Assembly: GCA_016806645.1 (NCBI GenBank)
Contig: JACSYO010000415.1
Span: forward strand, 5,887,001-5,951,000
Reading direction: 5' to 3'
Origin: Ophiodon elongatus
Taxonomy: Eukaryota; Chordata; Actinopteri; Perciformes; Hexagrammidae
Length of the DNA stretch: 64,000 bases
The notes below the pieces were generated by a model. It did no database searches, was not told the origin of the DNA, and saw only the letters and a program-made list of their open reading frames with translations. The translations under genes were made by a program, and so were the position numbers. Numbering within the stretch: position 1 is the first letter of the stretch; every line of letters starts with the position of its first letter. This document shows, piece after piece, positions 12,901 to 27,100 of the stretch.

Positions 12901-15900
12901 TTTAAAGGGACATTGTGAAATATGGCGATTTGCTTTCTTGCCAAGTTGCAAGCTTAGTAGGTGCCATGTAACTCCAAGAACTTACGGCTCTCAGCCAAGG
13001 AATAGATAAAAAAACACAATTTTGTATTTTGTTGTGATTAAACAGATGAGGTTTTGTTTTAATTAGTGAGCTTCAGAGATACTGGTGGTTTTGTAACCTT
13101 TAGACGGGGCCAGGCACATGTTTCCAGTCTTCATGCTAAGCTAATCGACTGCTGGCCTCAGCTAAAGATTTATTGTACGAACATCAGCAAGAAAGTTACT
13201 CAGCGTATTTCCCAAAATGTCAAACTATTCCTTCATGATGTGCTGCATCTCTAAAATGATGCCGCTTCACTCGCCGTAAAAATGTTTTACATCATCACGC
13301 AAACTTACAAAAGCATGCCATTGAACTAAATTGAAGGTTATGTCCTCTGTGTGGGCAGTGATATAGTTATGATTGAATACAAGTCAGGAAGAGCCTGCAA
13401 AGCTGTCAGTTACATTTATGGCACAATTATGTCAAGGTTGCCTAAAAGTTACAAGTGTGTTGATGTCATTCAGTGAGACAAACCACTTCCTTCAGCTGGA
13501 TAAGCCAGAGATCCAGGATGAGCATATGATCCTGCATATATTGTCAGAATGCAGGAAACAGACCGGCAATCATCTTGCTGAAGCATAGTGGGCTTTTTAG
13601 CTGTCTTTGTCGAACTCAGAGCCTCAGCGGCCACGATACAGCCTCACACCGAAGTGATGGTGGCAATTCTCTGCTGGCATTTCATAAGTGTCCCTGTCAG
13701 TGCTCTCTCTTTGTCCTCAGCCCCATCGGGTCAGCGCTGTACTCAGCTGAAAACTTGTAATAGCTTAAGTGGCATTTAGTGCAAGGAATCGTATGGCAGG
13801 AGTCAATGGCTTGGTGCTGAAAGGGTTGGGAAAGGTGGGCTTCCACTGCAGCACTTTATTTCCCCATCCAAGCTTTTTGCTAGATCCATGTTAATAACAA
13901 TAACCTTGAGGGGAACAAAATGGATTACTAAAGGCAGAGAATTGTGGCGAGATATAGAGATGCATGACTCCATTGTTAAACAGCACATACGCTCTCTTTA
14001 AAGGAAGATGTTGCAGGTGGTCACAGAAAGCTCATTATCTTACAGCACACAAGAGAAAATTTGTGTTTTTGCTATTATTGTTTGTGACATATGGTTTACA
14101 TGTGTTTTGTGAAGTAGCATTTAGTGATGACTGAGATCTCTTGACTGAGCTTACTCTAAATATGACCGGAAGCTGGTGAACAGACAAACATACTCATATC
14201 AACAATTTGCTCCATTTGCTTCTGTTTTACAGAAGATAAATAATCAATCAGCAGAAAAATACAGTTGAAGATGTATTGAAGCAAGAAATCTTAGATTGTA
14301 CTTATATATTTTAGCTTTTTTAGTAGGTTTATTGCCTTTGTGAATAGCAGCAGAAGTGAAGATTAAAATCTACACCGCTATTTATTGCTTTTACTGCTCC
14401 TTATCGCATGACCAAGGGCGCATGAAGTCTGCTTTGTGGATTTTTAGTGGGTTCTATTTTGTGGTCTGGTGCTTTTCTTACCCCTGTCGGTGTGGATAAG
14501 CTGATCCGTGATTCAGCAGACCTGAAACATAAACTTTAACTCAAGCTCAAGAGATCTGACCCTCGAATGATATGAGAGGCCAATATGGCTACAGATTCCT
14601 TGGGAGTAAACCTCAAACTACCGCATCACTGACCTAATAATTTAACACATTTAACTCTAACAACAACTGTTACATGTACTCTACAATGCTATTTTCTTAT
14701 ATATCTATCTTATACAAAATACAGTTTATGAAAGATATTGTATGCATGAAATGGGTTCATTGTGTACACCATATACAAAGAGATAGAGGAGGGAAAAGTA
14801 AAAGGCAACTGCTGTCATGGTTTTTATCTGTTCAATTTGTATTCATAACTACTTTCTATTAACCTCTTAAAAACCCATTGCGCCCTCATTGTTATACAGA
14901 CAGATTAGATGTATAACAGTTTACGTGGGATCAGTGTGTTTGCTTAAAAAAGGGTCACAGCGTTAGATAAGGTGTGAGGTAGAAAACTTGGGAACGGTTG
15001 GTTTGAGCTGATAAAACTGAGCTAACCACAAGAGTCATGCATTAATACTATCAGCTCACATAGTGTACCATCATAAATCACAGTTACCCGTCACTGTGCA
15101 TAATGGGAGACTTGGACGTGCTAGACACATCACATTAACAAACCACAACTTCTCTACTGGTAGCATCTAACTATCGCCAAGAAAACTATTCCTTTCAACT
15201 GGAAAAACAGAAGCCAACTCACCATTTCACAGTGATTACATCTTTTAACAGAACAGGTAACACTGGAATAAAACTCAGCTCTACAAAAACAACTATTTGA
15301 ACAATTCAATGAAAAATATAAAAATAGTATTACTGTCCCATAATGATTTACTTAAAATGTGTTTCTCCCCACATTCATTTATATGTATTTATTGACTCAT
15401 TCATCTACAAGTTCTATTCAGTTTCTAACGTCAGGCCTTTTGTTTCTATTACCACTGCCACCACAAATACCTCAAATACTTTTATGCCCAAACTAACTCC
15501 ACACAGCTGCTTCCCAACAACGATTATTCACCACACATCTTCCTCCCCATGCACATCCACAGTTAATTGCTCTATTTTAGTAGTATTCTGTTGTTAACCT
15601 GTATCCAACCCTACCTTCCTATATGTTTTACATTTACATTTTTCATTTCTGTATCTTTGTTGTTGCAAGTAATTTAAAAAAATCATAGTTGCATTACAAA
15701 ATTTCACAAAACTGCTTGACTGACCGCTTGAGTTTATTCATATCAGATGAAGCCTTCATTCATCTCTGTACTGTAGTTCATCAAGTTATGTCACACATAG
15801 AAGCAAAGCTCTAAAAGAGTATACTTTTGGATGCATATAATACTATATTGCGATTTTCTACCCACGTAACTTCTGCGTACGAGAAAGTACAATGTTGTCA

Positions 15901-18900
15901 AGTGCAGCGATTTAGCACCGTGTAACATACAGCCTTTATTTTTTATTCAGTGTAGTCACAAAGCTCACTGCGGTGCCAAAGGGCATTGTTTGGAAGGTGC
16001 TAAATGATGCAACAGGCCTTGTTAAACTTGATTTAGTCATAATAGATGATCACTTTAATCATGCTGTGATGCAAATGTTAATAGCGTGTTTAGCACATCA
16101 TTTGTTTCTGTCATGGCAATTCCTGTTTCCCTCGACAGACACGCTGGAAGGTTGTAGCCAGCCCACATCTTCTTTGAAAGACACTGACTAGTCGACTAGA
16201 TTTAGGTCTGACTGAAAGGCTCCTCTACGTTATGTGCATTCTGGGAAAACACACATTTTGTGTTTTTATGCTCATCTAAGGATTTTTTTGTTGTTGGTAA
16301 AAGCATGTGACTGCATGTGAATGGACAAGTGCTATTTTGATTTTGATCTGAGACAACAGGATGACATGGTGGTGGGAGTGGCTGACCCGTAGCTGCAAGG
16401 GCAAAAGTTCAACTGCCTCAACAGCAAACATGTCTGTCCCGTCTGTCAAAGCCCCCTTCAGTAAATCACAGTTACAGGCCACCACACTCTGAATGCGCTT
16501 CTAATGCATAGCAACAGTTGCTTGATTGCATTGCATGTGCTTCATCATTAGCCCTTTGTGTAGTATGGTATTAGTCGGCCTTACAGAACAGGCATATCTA
16601 CACTGTCAGAAGTGTCACGCTGTGCATCCATTCATCATCATGGATCTTGTAAATGCCTGTTCAACTGGCGAATCAGACCTTTTTATATTTCCTCGGCATC
16701 CCTGTAGCAAAAATTGCTCTCTGTTATTTGTGGTGACCATTGCATAGTTCAGCAAAGTGTGTTTCTGCAATTGCTCCACATTCTACTGAAGCAAAATCTG
16801 CTCTAAATGTTTGAAAAAGAAGAAAGGGAGCAACACAGGATCCCTATATGCAGATGCTATACAATCCTTAAATCAGCATTGTGATTTAAAGCTGTACAAT
16901 ACATATACAGACCCTATAGCACAGTGTGTAAATGTTTGCTGAGAGATAAAAAGCCTTGGTTGTAAGCAGTATGTAATTACTGTGTGTCTGGCACTATAGT
17001 AGAGGCTCTAATGTCCTCTGCTGTTTATTAATTCAGAAAAACTAAGAATAAGAAAGAGCTCACTGTAATAATGCTCAGCTACTGTATGTTCAGTGCACAG
17101 TCAATGGACTGGAGAGGCATGGATCGTGCAAGTTGTAACTTTATCATCAGGTGAGGAGGTCCGGAGGGAGAACACCACTAAACCCACCATCTGCAATCCC
17201 AGATAACACAGAGCCATGTGGCACGCAGCAGGGCACTATCAGGCAATCTTGATTGTGCCCAGTTTGTGTGCCTAAGCAGTAAGCAGAACAAGGACATGCA
17301 GCATGTATATTAGCGCACCGTAGGGATGTTTGGAATCGCATGCTGGTTGATCTTCCGGCTGAGTGGCAGGTTGGTTCAAAGCTGCAGTTGGCAGCAGAGA
17401 AAAGAGGGACCAGTATGTGATGTACAAATTTGAATAGTTTAAGAGGGACAGCAGATGCACTGCAGGATGTATTGGTTTTCCCATCTTTCCATCTCGTCAG
17501 AGGCCACTGTGTATTTAGCTACCATTGTGCTGACCACAGGAGTGCCCAATACGCAGTGCCAGGAGCAAAGTGGAAATGTTTTCTTTCTGACCTCTGTTTA
17601 TTGCTATGTAGTGGTTATCACATAAATCTGAGGAATGAGCTGTTTCAGCCACGGGGAGAGTTAAACTCATGTTAAGAACAGTCCAGCACATTACAAGAAG
17701 TATGCAAGACTTGGCTATATCATTCAGTCTTTTTGTCTCAATAAAGTTGCGTGTGCTTCTGAAACCAGCTGATTCAGTTCTTGTGGGATCAGGTCTGATG
17801 GTTTTGCATAAAGTCCCAAAACAAACTCAATTTATTTGGTGAAAATGCTGTACGGTGAGCGGTGAACAAGGCCTGTTCCTCTCTTGCCGCTCAGCATGTA
17901 GGAAGAAAAGAAAACCTCCCTTTGTGAGTTGAGTCGTTTCTTGGAGGAAAGAGCTATCAGAGCGTGAACCAAGCAGCTGGTTTCATTAACCTCCTGTCCA
18001 GCCGGGTTGCAGGGGAGTTGTGGGGGCCGCAATTTTAAATGGTAACCTTCTGAATATGCAGTCATACGCATATAATAGTGTCGGCAACTTATTTGTCATG
18101 CTCAGCCGTGTCCATTGCATAATGCTATATGGTGTCATATGTCATTCTATTGACACTAAATAATAGCTTCAAAGATGGACCGGCATCTGATACATTGGAG
18201 CAATGCGAAAGGCATCCTCAAAGAGACATATTTAACTGTCACATTTCACATTTTATTGTGTGTATCCAAACTTCAAATGAAAGGCAAACCATATATCGCC
18301 CAGTTGTATCTTCCCAATAAATAATTGACAGTGTCAATGATATAGCATGATGAAGTGGCTGTGTGAGACAGTGCTTGAACATTGCTTAGACATTTTTTGA
18401 GTTTGCATGCTAACATGCTCATAGTGACAATGCGAGCATGCAGTATTTATAGGTTTAACATCTTCACCATCTCATTTTAGCATGTTAGGATGTTAATATT
18501 TGCTAATTAGCACTAAAAGAAAAGCTGAGGCTAATGGGAATGCCATTTGTTTTGCAGGTATTTGGTCATAAACCAAAGTATTAGATTATTATATATATTA
18601 GATTAGATTAGAATTCATATTCTAGGGAACTACAACTATCTGCCAAACCAAATTTTATTGGTGGGATACAGTATTTCTGTCTGGACCAAAGTGGTGTACC
18701 AACAGAAGAGACGTGAACTCTAGAACAATGCTGCAAGCTTTGCCAAGAAAAACACTGCCAATATTAAAATAGAAACCAGATTTTCTCTATTTATGTTCTA
18801 TGTTTTTCCGCTACAGAGAGCAGACTTGTCAGTGGCTCCTCTCACCATAACCTACATGCGTGAAAAGGTCATCGACTTCTCCAAGCCCTTCATGAGCATG

Positions 18901-19432
18901 GGCATCAGCATACTGTATCGCAAACCCAACGCCACCAACAACGGCTTCTTCTCCTTCCTGAACCCCATGACTCCTGATATCTGGGTCTACATCCTCTTGG
19001 CCTACCTGGGTGTTAGCTGTGTCCTTTTTGTCATTGCCAGGTAAGTCCACAAGTTGCATACTGTCCTAGCCGTCCTTCATACATTTCTCCTTGCAGTCTC
19101 TCAATAGACACAGTAATTTACTCTAACATCATCGCAGGCTGAGATTTGAGTAAACCAGCCAGTTTATCATACTGTGTTAGATGCTGGGTAGTCATCAAGG
19201 CAGTTATGTCTGCATGGGCTGTGGGAGGAGGAATATAAATAACAAACCTTCAGTGGAGTTGCAAAGTCCCATTCAGTGTGCAATTTCTCGTTTCCTGTGT
19301 GATGTCTTTTTTTTTTTTTTATGGCTATGCAGCTTTACGATGCACTTTAAAATGATTGCTAAAAAGAAAGAAATACTTACTGAAGCAAAAACAAAATTTT
19401 AACTTAATTATCATATTCAGCAGTACAAAGAG

Positions 19433-19481
<49 letters not shown>

Positions 19482-22400
19482 GATGGGAAATTTCATCAGT
19501 GGAAGCTATTTATAGTTGATTATTAGCATTTACATAAAACAATGTAATTCCTGGCAGTAATAACTCATAGAATTATTATGGTTGGAGTTCTGTTGATTGG
19601 CTGAAAAGTTGATTGGCTGAAAAATATATTTTTTTTCATGAATATGATGAATATCCTGTTAGTATATTGTGAGTATTTCCTGCTGCTCTTCATGCAAAAT
19701 GGTGCTTGAGGAAGTTCTAGAAAAGCTGGAACTGAAAGGCGTTCTGGGGCTTGAGAGCAAACAGCTGCACTCCTCTATCCTCATTCGTTGTTGTGAGACT
19801 AAACAAATTCTGGAGTGGCTTCACATAAGTACAAAATCATCTTAAATTGTTGCATCAGTTTTTTTGGAGGCCGGCCTAGAAAGCTGGAAAGCTGCTGCAT
19901 CCCTTAAATCATGTGAGCATAAAACAGACAGCGGTGAAACAATAAGAGGGCTACTTCAGCACAAGTAGGTAATTTTAAATACTGGACTCATGTCAAGGCA
20001 TTACCAACAATATTAGGCAGAAAACTCTTTAGCTTTCAAAAGCTATGCCGCACCATAATAATTATGTTGCAAGGTACCCTTCCAAAGGCGCATTTTAGTC
20101 CATAGCATGTAAAATAAACTGTAAGTCGGCCTATATTTAAGTATGATTTAAGAGGACGTAAAGCAAGAATATACCCATAACTCGAAACCTGGAGAAACAC
20201 ATCGGAAAAATGATTAGAAGATTTCTGTAACGTGTTGATGTGGAAGAACATTTAAGCCCCGGTAAGTGTGTAATGATTAAGGTTTCTCCATGTATATACT
20301 TATCATTCCTCATAGTTTCGGCTTATGTCTAGGCTGGTATGGGTGCAAAACATCTCTTTCTCTTAATGATGACCATTTCCAATAGTGATAACGAAACTAT
20401 TCAAAAGCAAAAAAAGGTTTGAATGTATAAAAGGTAGAGAGATTAAAAGCAATTACACATGTATTGTTGGAGAAAATAAAGCATTTACAATGACAGCAAA
20501 ATAACATGAAATCACTTTGTGGATCCAAGTATAATGCTATAAGTCTATCTATAGCTACTTACAGCCTTTGTAATACATTTCAAATGGCTGACATAGCAAC
20601 ACATAATCCATGCGATTTATTTTTAGCCAAATATATGACATGCAAGTGTCTTTGGGTATTAACAGCTTGCTAATGAACATAAACTACTGATTGAGAATAG
20701 CTGCATATTAAATAATGAATATAGAACAAACAAATTACAGTGTTATTGGGATGTGAAAATATATTGAAATTGTAAATGATTGGATGACACAACCTGTTGC
20801 TGTGTAGGGCTGAAGTAGGTGCAAATGAAATATAATATTTGGCTTTTGTTATGTTTGGACACAAAGCTGTTTCCAGACCACCTCCTCTACTGTACGTGTG
20901 GGCTGCACTCTTGGCAGACAGCTAATAGTGTTGTTTAGCTAACCGACACAGGCTTTCAGAAAATAGCAGAGAACCAGGGATATTTAAAAAGCACTAGCAC
21001 CATGTCTGTGTAGACATTGCAATCAAATGATTGAAAAGGGACATTACCCTTTTTTTCATGTGTGGCTTGTTTGAGTCCAGTTCATGTGTAGTTTTGAAAT
21101 GCGCAGAAAGCCTCTCCTATTTTCCAAGGCCTCCTCACTATCACATATTATTTGACCATGTCTTTCCATTTCACATTAAAGTCAAACAAAATGAGACTGA
21201 AGGAATTAATTGGTAGGGAGAACCATTTGTACAACAGCTGCCCAAGGCTTCTCTGATGTCTGCAAATGTTATTAAGGGGACATGAATGGTAAGAAAAACA
21301 CTTTGAGATGAAAACACTAGAGAGTGTATTTTATTTTAATGCACAATAAATAAAACTTAGGTATGCCAACATTGAGTAAAAGCACCCTCTTATTGGCCAT
21401 CAGTTCAGATGTCTGATTGCTTGACTACGATAAGAAATACTTTAGCTGGAAAAAACTCCATTTTAGAAGCTTTTAAGGATTAACCATCAGCCCTGTTCAG
21501 TGGCTGATTAAAATAGACTGCTGACATGTTAGAAAATATTTCTGCAGCATGTAATTAGATTGAAGTGTATCTATCTCTTGAACAATATAAATTTCAGTCA
21601 ATTAAATATTTCTAGAGAATTATAGCTATGCACTTGAGGATACACCATTGTGGGTTCCAGTGTTGTGGACCATTTTAGTTACTTATCTAGCTTTTGAAGA
21701 AATGTATTTTTTTCTATCATTAGCACGTCACACTCTACCATATCTCATCAAAGTAACAGATATGCCACATATTGGGGAGATTCTATCTGGAGTCTAAAGG
21801 ATCCAATTGTACCCAAAAGAGCACCCAGAGTAAAGAAGCAGAAAAAGATATTTCACATTATATGAATACATTTTAAAAAAGGGGAGAAAGTAGTGACATT
21901 TACAATGTTTTATCTCAGAATCTGCCTCTGAAAATGGCTTGTGCAATGAAAGGTGTGAAGCAGGTGTCAAACTAAATGGCAGAGATATGGAAAGATGCAT
22001 GCTTTATGGTTTCAGTGGAGTCTTAATGCCTCACATTCTCAAACATGACATTTTATACTCTCTGAAAAATGTGATTTCTGAGCCCCTGTTGGTCACCTTT
22101 AGTACAAGGCATACATACACTGAATACAAAATAGTTTTGAGCTCAAGCTAAATCATGACCAGACAATTTTAAAATGTTTTGATATGACATTTGATAACAG
22201 TTTTTACACTCATGAGAGCAGTGTAACTACTGCATATAAACAACTGGAAATGTATGGGTGGGTGATCACATTGTTCCCAACATGTTATGAAAAGTAAAGT
22301 CACGTGAGCAATGGATCAAAAGGCTATGTTTGATTTGAAAGCTGTTGCTCATAGTGATGAACTCACAGACAACTGCCACCCAACTCTACACTTCCCCTCA

Positions 22401-24129
22401 CTTTTATAGAGCTTTTTAATGTCAGCACATTGTTTTGGTTTACATGGCTTGCAGCTTAATTGCTCGGGTCCACTCTTACTGCTCTCATGAGTTTTGTTTA
22501 GAACAGCAGTGGGCAGTTTTTCTCGGTGAAAACAGACTGTATGCTGATTGCCCAACCCCAAATGGCCAACAAACAAAATTAGCAACTAACTAATGAACAT
22601 AGTGGAGCATGTAGCAGCTAAAGAGACAGATATTTGTCTTAGGAGTAGGTGGAGACCAAAACAGAGTGAATATTGGACGTTATCAGGTAGCCACAAACAC
22701 ACATCCAAATAAATGCTACTATTACTTTGTGTTTGCTAGATATATAAATATCTAAATTGCTAACATGTTTGCCACAACAACTCTATAGGGTCAGTCAAGG
22801 TTGTGTTTACTGCTTGTTCTGCTGCTGCCAAGTGGCCCAAGGAATCAGTTAATGCTGGTACCGCTTTGTAGAGCTGCTGGTCCACTGCAATCATCAATAC
22901 TGTAGTTTCGTTTCTCCAAACCAAAGGTGGAACTCTAAAATAGCTGCAACTCTCAGAATAGCTCTCAAGCTGATATGATTCAGTTTTTGAGATTCTACTT
23001 GAGGAAGGAATGGTGTTCAAGAGGGATAAGAAACTTATTCTTGTGTTGTTGTTTTTTTTTTTTAGATCTCATAAAAATAAAGATTGAAAAACAGCTTTCC
23101 AACTTCCTTTCTCGTTCCCAGGTTCAGCCCATATGAATGGTATGACGCCCATCCTTGTAACCCTGGATCCGATGTGGTGGAGAACAACTTCACCCTCCTG
23201 AACAGCTTCTGGTTTGGAGTCGGTTCCTTAATGCAACAAGGTTTGGCGGCGCACACATCCTCTTCCTTGTCAGAAACAATACTGTCAAACCACCCCTTTC
23301 CCCATGCACTGCTAGCTCTCTCTTTCTCCCTCTTTAACTGACAACCTCCATGATTTCCATTCTGTGCCTGTTTCATAAGACATTTACCTGTCAAGAACAA
23401 CAGCAGAGCTCAGCCTTACATGACAAAGGCAGGCTGTTGTCACCTACCTGCTGTTTAAAAAGGTTAGAGTAGGTGCCAGGCACTTGTCAGACATTGTCAG
23501 GAAAGGATGGAAAACATTGCTGCATTTATCTCCCCATAACGCAGTTGCTTGCCCTGCTCAAGAGCTTTCCGAGTGTTGGGACAAAAAGGGTTAGTTGAGG
23601 AACATGTCTGACAAATACCAACTGTCAGCCATGCTAGAGCTGGCTGGTTTGATGTTTTCAGCGCTGTGCGGGAGAAAATTCCCATGTCTCACGCCTAACT
23701 GTCCAACAAGTAGCCTACCAATTAAATGTCATTGTGATCTTTAATGGTGCTCCGCTACGGATTTTTGGGGCCGACCACGGATCGCTGGGAGCAGAATCGT
23801 CCGATCCGATCACTGATTACGGGGTTTATTTGAATCCATTTCACCGCTCAACAAGCAATTCTGCTCCTCTGCTCTTTGAATATGTGTGTGCGTGTGTGTG
23901 TGCATGTGTGTGCGTGTGTCCACGTGTCAAGGAAGATTATTAATGTCTGTATGCAGCACGGAGCAGAGCAGAGAGAGAGGCAAATGCTACAAACAGGCTC
24001 GGGAGTGAATGTCATAGCCTACCATTTGTAGAGTTAGATTCCTAAGGGTGGCTGCGTAGGATTGTTTCCAACTCATGTGAGTCTAACATTTCTAATAACT
24101 CCAGAGCATTGTAAAGTCCAAAAGTCAAC

Positions 24130-24162
<33 letters not shown>

Positions 24163-27100
24163 AAAAGATGAATGAAATTACATCCAAAATGAACATCATA
24201 TTTATATCTAAAGAAGTATTTAGCATCAATCCATATTACATTTGACTTATTTATATCAGCCGTTCAAAAACATTACAAATTTTCACTGCGGTCAAAAAAA
24301 AAGAATCGGACGGACGGCAAAACTACCGCTTGAGGAGTTGGGCCAGCGCTCGTGTGTTTGTCCAGCTGTTTGCTCTGAGAGCGATTTAAAGAGCCGGCAA
24401 GACAGCAGACAAATGAGTATTGAAAACATTTCAATTTAGAATCGATGCGACATCTCTTCGGCCGATAATCGTCAGTGGCTGATCGGAGCAGCCTCAGTCT
24501 TGTTTGATGCTGATGTATAATGCCAGTCAGAACAAAATAAGCAATGTATTCATTCAGCATGAGAACCCACCATGTATCACTAAACCTCCCACTGCAGATT
24601 TAATTATACCTTTTGACTGAAAAACCGAAGGGATACAACACGTTTTAATTTGCTAGATGTCCCTTAAAGGGATAGGTAAGTAAATGAAGGCCCAGGAGTA
24701 AAATAATGAAGTCAACTGTGGAGGAAAAAAAAGACCCAAGTAATAAAATGCTTAACCTCAATGTAACAAGACAAATCAAAGAGGCTTAGTGAGACTTGAC
24801 AGTGGATCTTTGCCCATAAGGATAGCAAACACATTCAGCAATTCATTAGGCACAGAAGCTCGGCAGCACTCTTGTGAAACTGCATAGCAGCTCTGCCAAT
24901 TTGCCGGCGCAGGCAGAGGGCTGCGAGTGTAGCACTAGCGTGCCGGGAGGGAGAGGAAAGAGGAAATCAAAACAAAATGAGCTAGTTAGTAGCCTTTATT
25001 ATTAAACTAAACTGGGTAGAATTCCCTATTATATTTTTTATCATGGCTCACAATGTTGTCTGTCAATACCTCATATTTACATTCGTTAACTGAAACTGCT
25101 CCTGCTAATACATTTTTATTCATTGTTTTATTCATTGTAAGTTAATGTCAAGCTCATGTGTGCTTTCGAGCAGTTCTATCTGCATGATGAGTTGATATAT
25201 GATGGGTACGTTTTTCTATTTAGTTTCTACATGAGTATTGTCAAAATGATCTTGACAATGATTTGGAAACATATAAATTATCTAAGTTGAAATTGACGGA
25301 CTGATTCTGGCTTTCCGTGACTTCCATTTGTGCTGCAGCACCTCGTAACACATGCTGCATGGTGGTATCTGCAGCGAGGTATATTTTTTTCTGTGTCACA
25401 TTAACAGACATCCTCTACTTGTCTGCCAAACACAGTGACAGCAGCTGAGACGGAAGCCATTTCCTTGACATGTTTAAAATGCAAATGGACGCGTTTGAGG
25501 AGATGCACAAATAAAAAAATTCTACCAGCTTGTCTGTGGGAGGGAGGTGTCATAGACAAGACAAAGAACGCAAAATATGAGGAGGTGCAAAACCAAACAC
25601 TTTGTGTACTTCAAATGCCTTCTTGGGGGTCTCAGTGGGCTGCTGCTCACAACAAACATATGTCTGATCATTTCCTGTAAATTGTTTTTTCTGCGTGAAA
25701 TAATTTTAGAAAGTATGTTTGATTTATGAGTTGACTTATTCCCAAGTCTCTCATTCTCACTGACATTATTCTTTGATTTTCTAAAATATATTTATACTTT
25801 AAATATTACCAAGATTCATTGTAAAAGCCTAAAATATTGTCCTATTTATTTGGTTATTTTTGCAAGGACTAATATGCACTGACATTTTGTCTGTGTTTAA
25901 GAAACTGCAGTTGTGACTTTGCCCCTTCTTGAGATTCAGAACAAGATTTACTTGCAATGGAATAAACATTTCCATTCACAAGTGTTATTATTTAAAAGCA
26001 ATTAACAAGTAAAAGCCTCAAGCTTTGAAAGGGAGTTATTGTGCAGTGACTCCACAGAGCGAATGCTAAGTGCAGGTAATCATTCTCATGGGAAAGCCTC
26101 GTTTTCTAATGTTAAAGTGAGGTATTGCTAGTGGGCAGAAACACTAAAGACAACCGGGACATCATGTTTAGCATTATGCACTACTGAATCCACAGAGACC
26201 AGCTTTTTTTCCCCAGACTGAAAATTCAAAAGGCATCATTAGAGACAAAACATCCTGTTCATTTATTTAAAATGAGAATAGCAGTGTGAGATGGACTTCT
26301 TCTTGATGTCGTCTTAAGAAAAGTATGCTGAAATATCAGTACGGGCTATAGATATAGTGTATCCATTATACATTAACTCAGCTTTTGTGTATAGTATTCA
26401 CAGATGCTGCAAGAAAGAACTCACAAACAAGAAATTAATGGAATACTGGAATTCAACCTCTGTCAACATTAAGTTTAAAACCACTGATAGTTTCCTTGAG
26501 TGCTGGTTAATTAGGAATATTTATGCATTGCAGAGAAACTGTTGAAACAGACTGGAAACACAAGCCTCACAACTCCATGTTCACCTTGATATATAAATCA
26601 TAAGGCTGGATGATACAACAAATCTAAAAGGAGTTAAAAATGAAACAGCACAGTTTTCTTCCGACCTCAACTAAAATAATTTCAAAATTCAAGTCTACTT
26701 TTTAATATAACCAACAAGTAAGCTCTCTAAAGCCTTTTGATGCTAGTAAATAGGCCTTGAGTTAAGATTTGTTTTGTTTTTGTAAAAGCACTTTTGAACC
26801 ATTTCCTGGGGAATTAAGACTTTATAAATCATGGCAAACAAGATAGAATGGAGGTTTTGCACAACCTTTACTGTGAGTAAAAGTTAAAGTTAGGACACCT
26901 CATATTTTATTTCTCACTTGTATTTTTTGCTCCTGAGTAAACTAACAAGTGAGCGTTAACAAAAGGCACAAAGGTTGTTTGTTACTGCTGGATGTTTAAT
27001 TTTGTGGTGAGCTAATGTTTGCTACAGGCTGTACTAGCTTATAGCTAACATTTACTACTTCAAAGCTTGTCATCCATGTCTAAAAATGTTGAATGCTATC

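Larger units (their letters stand above)
12851..18816 (+). other. intron 10
   Basis: A TIR-bearing element lies only about 40 bp after the donor (12889-13233), and a second dispersed repeat sits at 18401-18710, about 100 bp before exon 11. Between them the sequence is AT-rich with no recognised coding or repeat content. The acceptor ends CGCTACAG at 18816. Confidence 0.7.
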
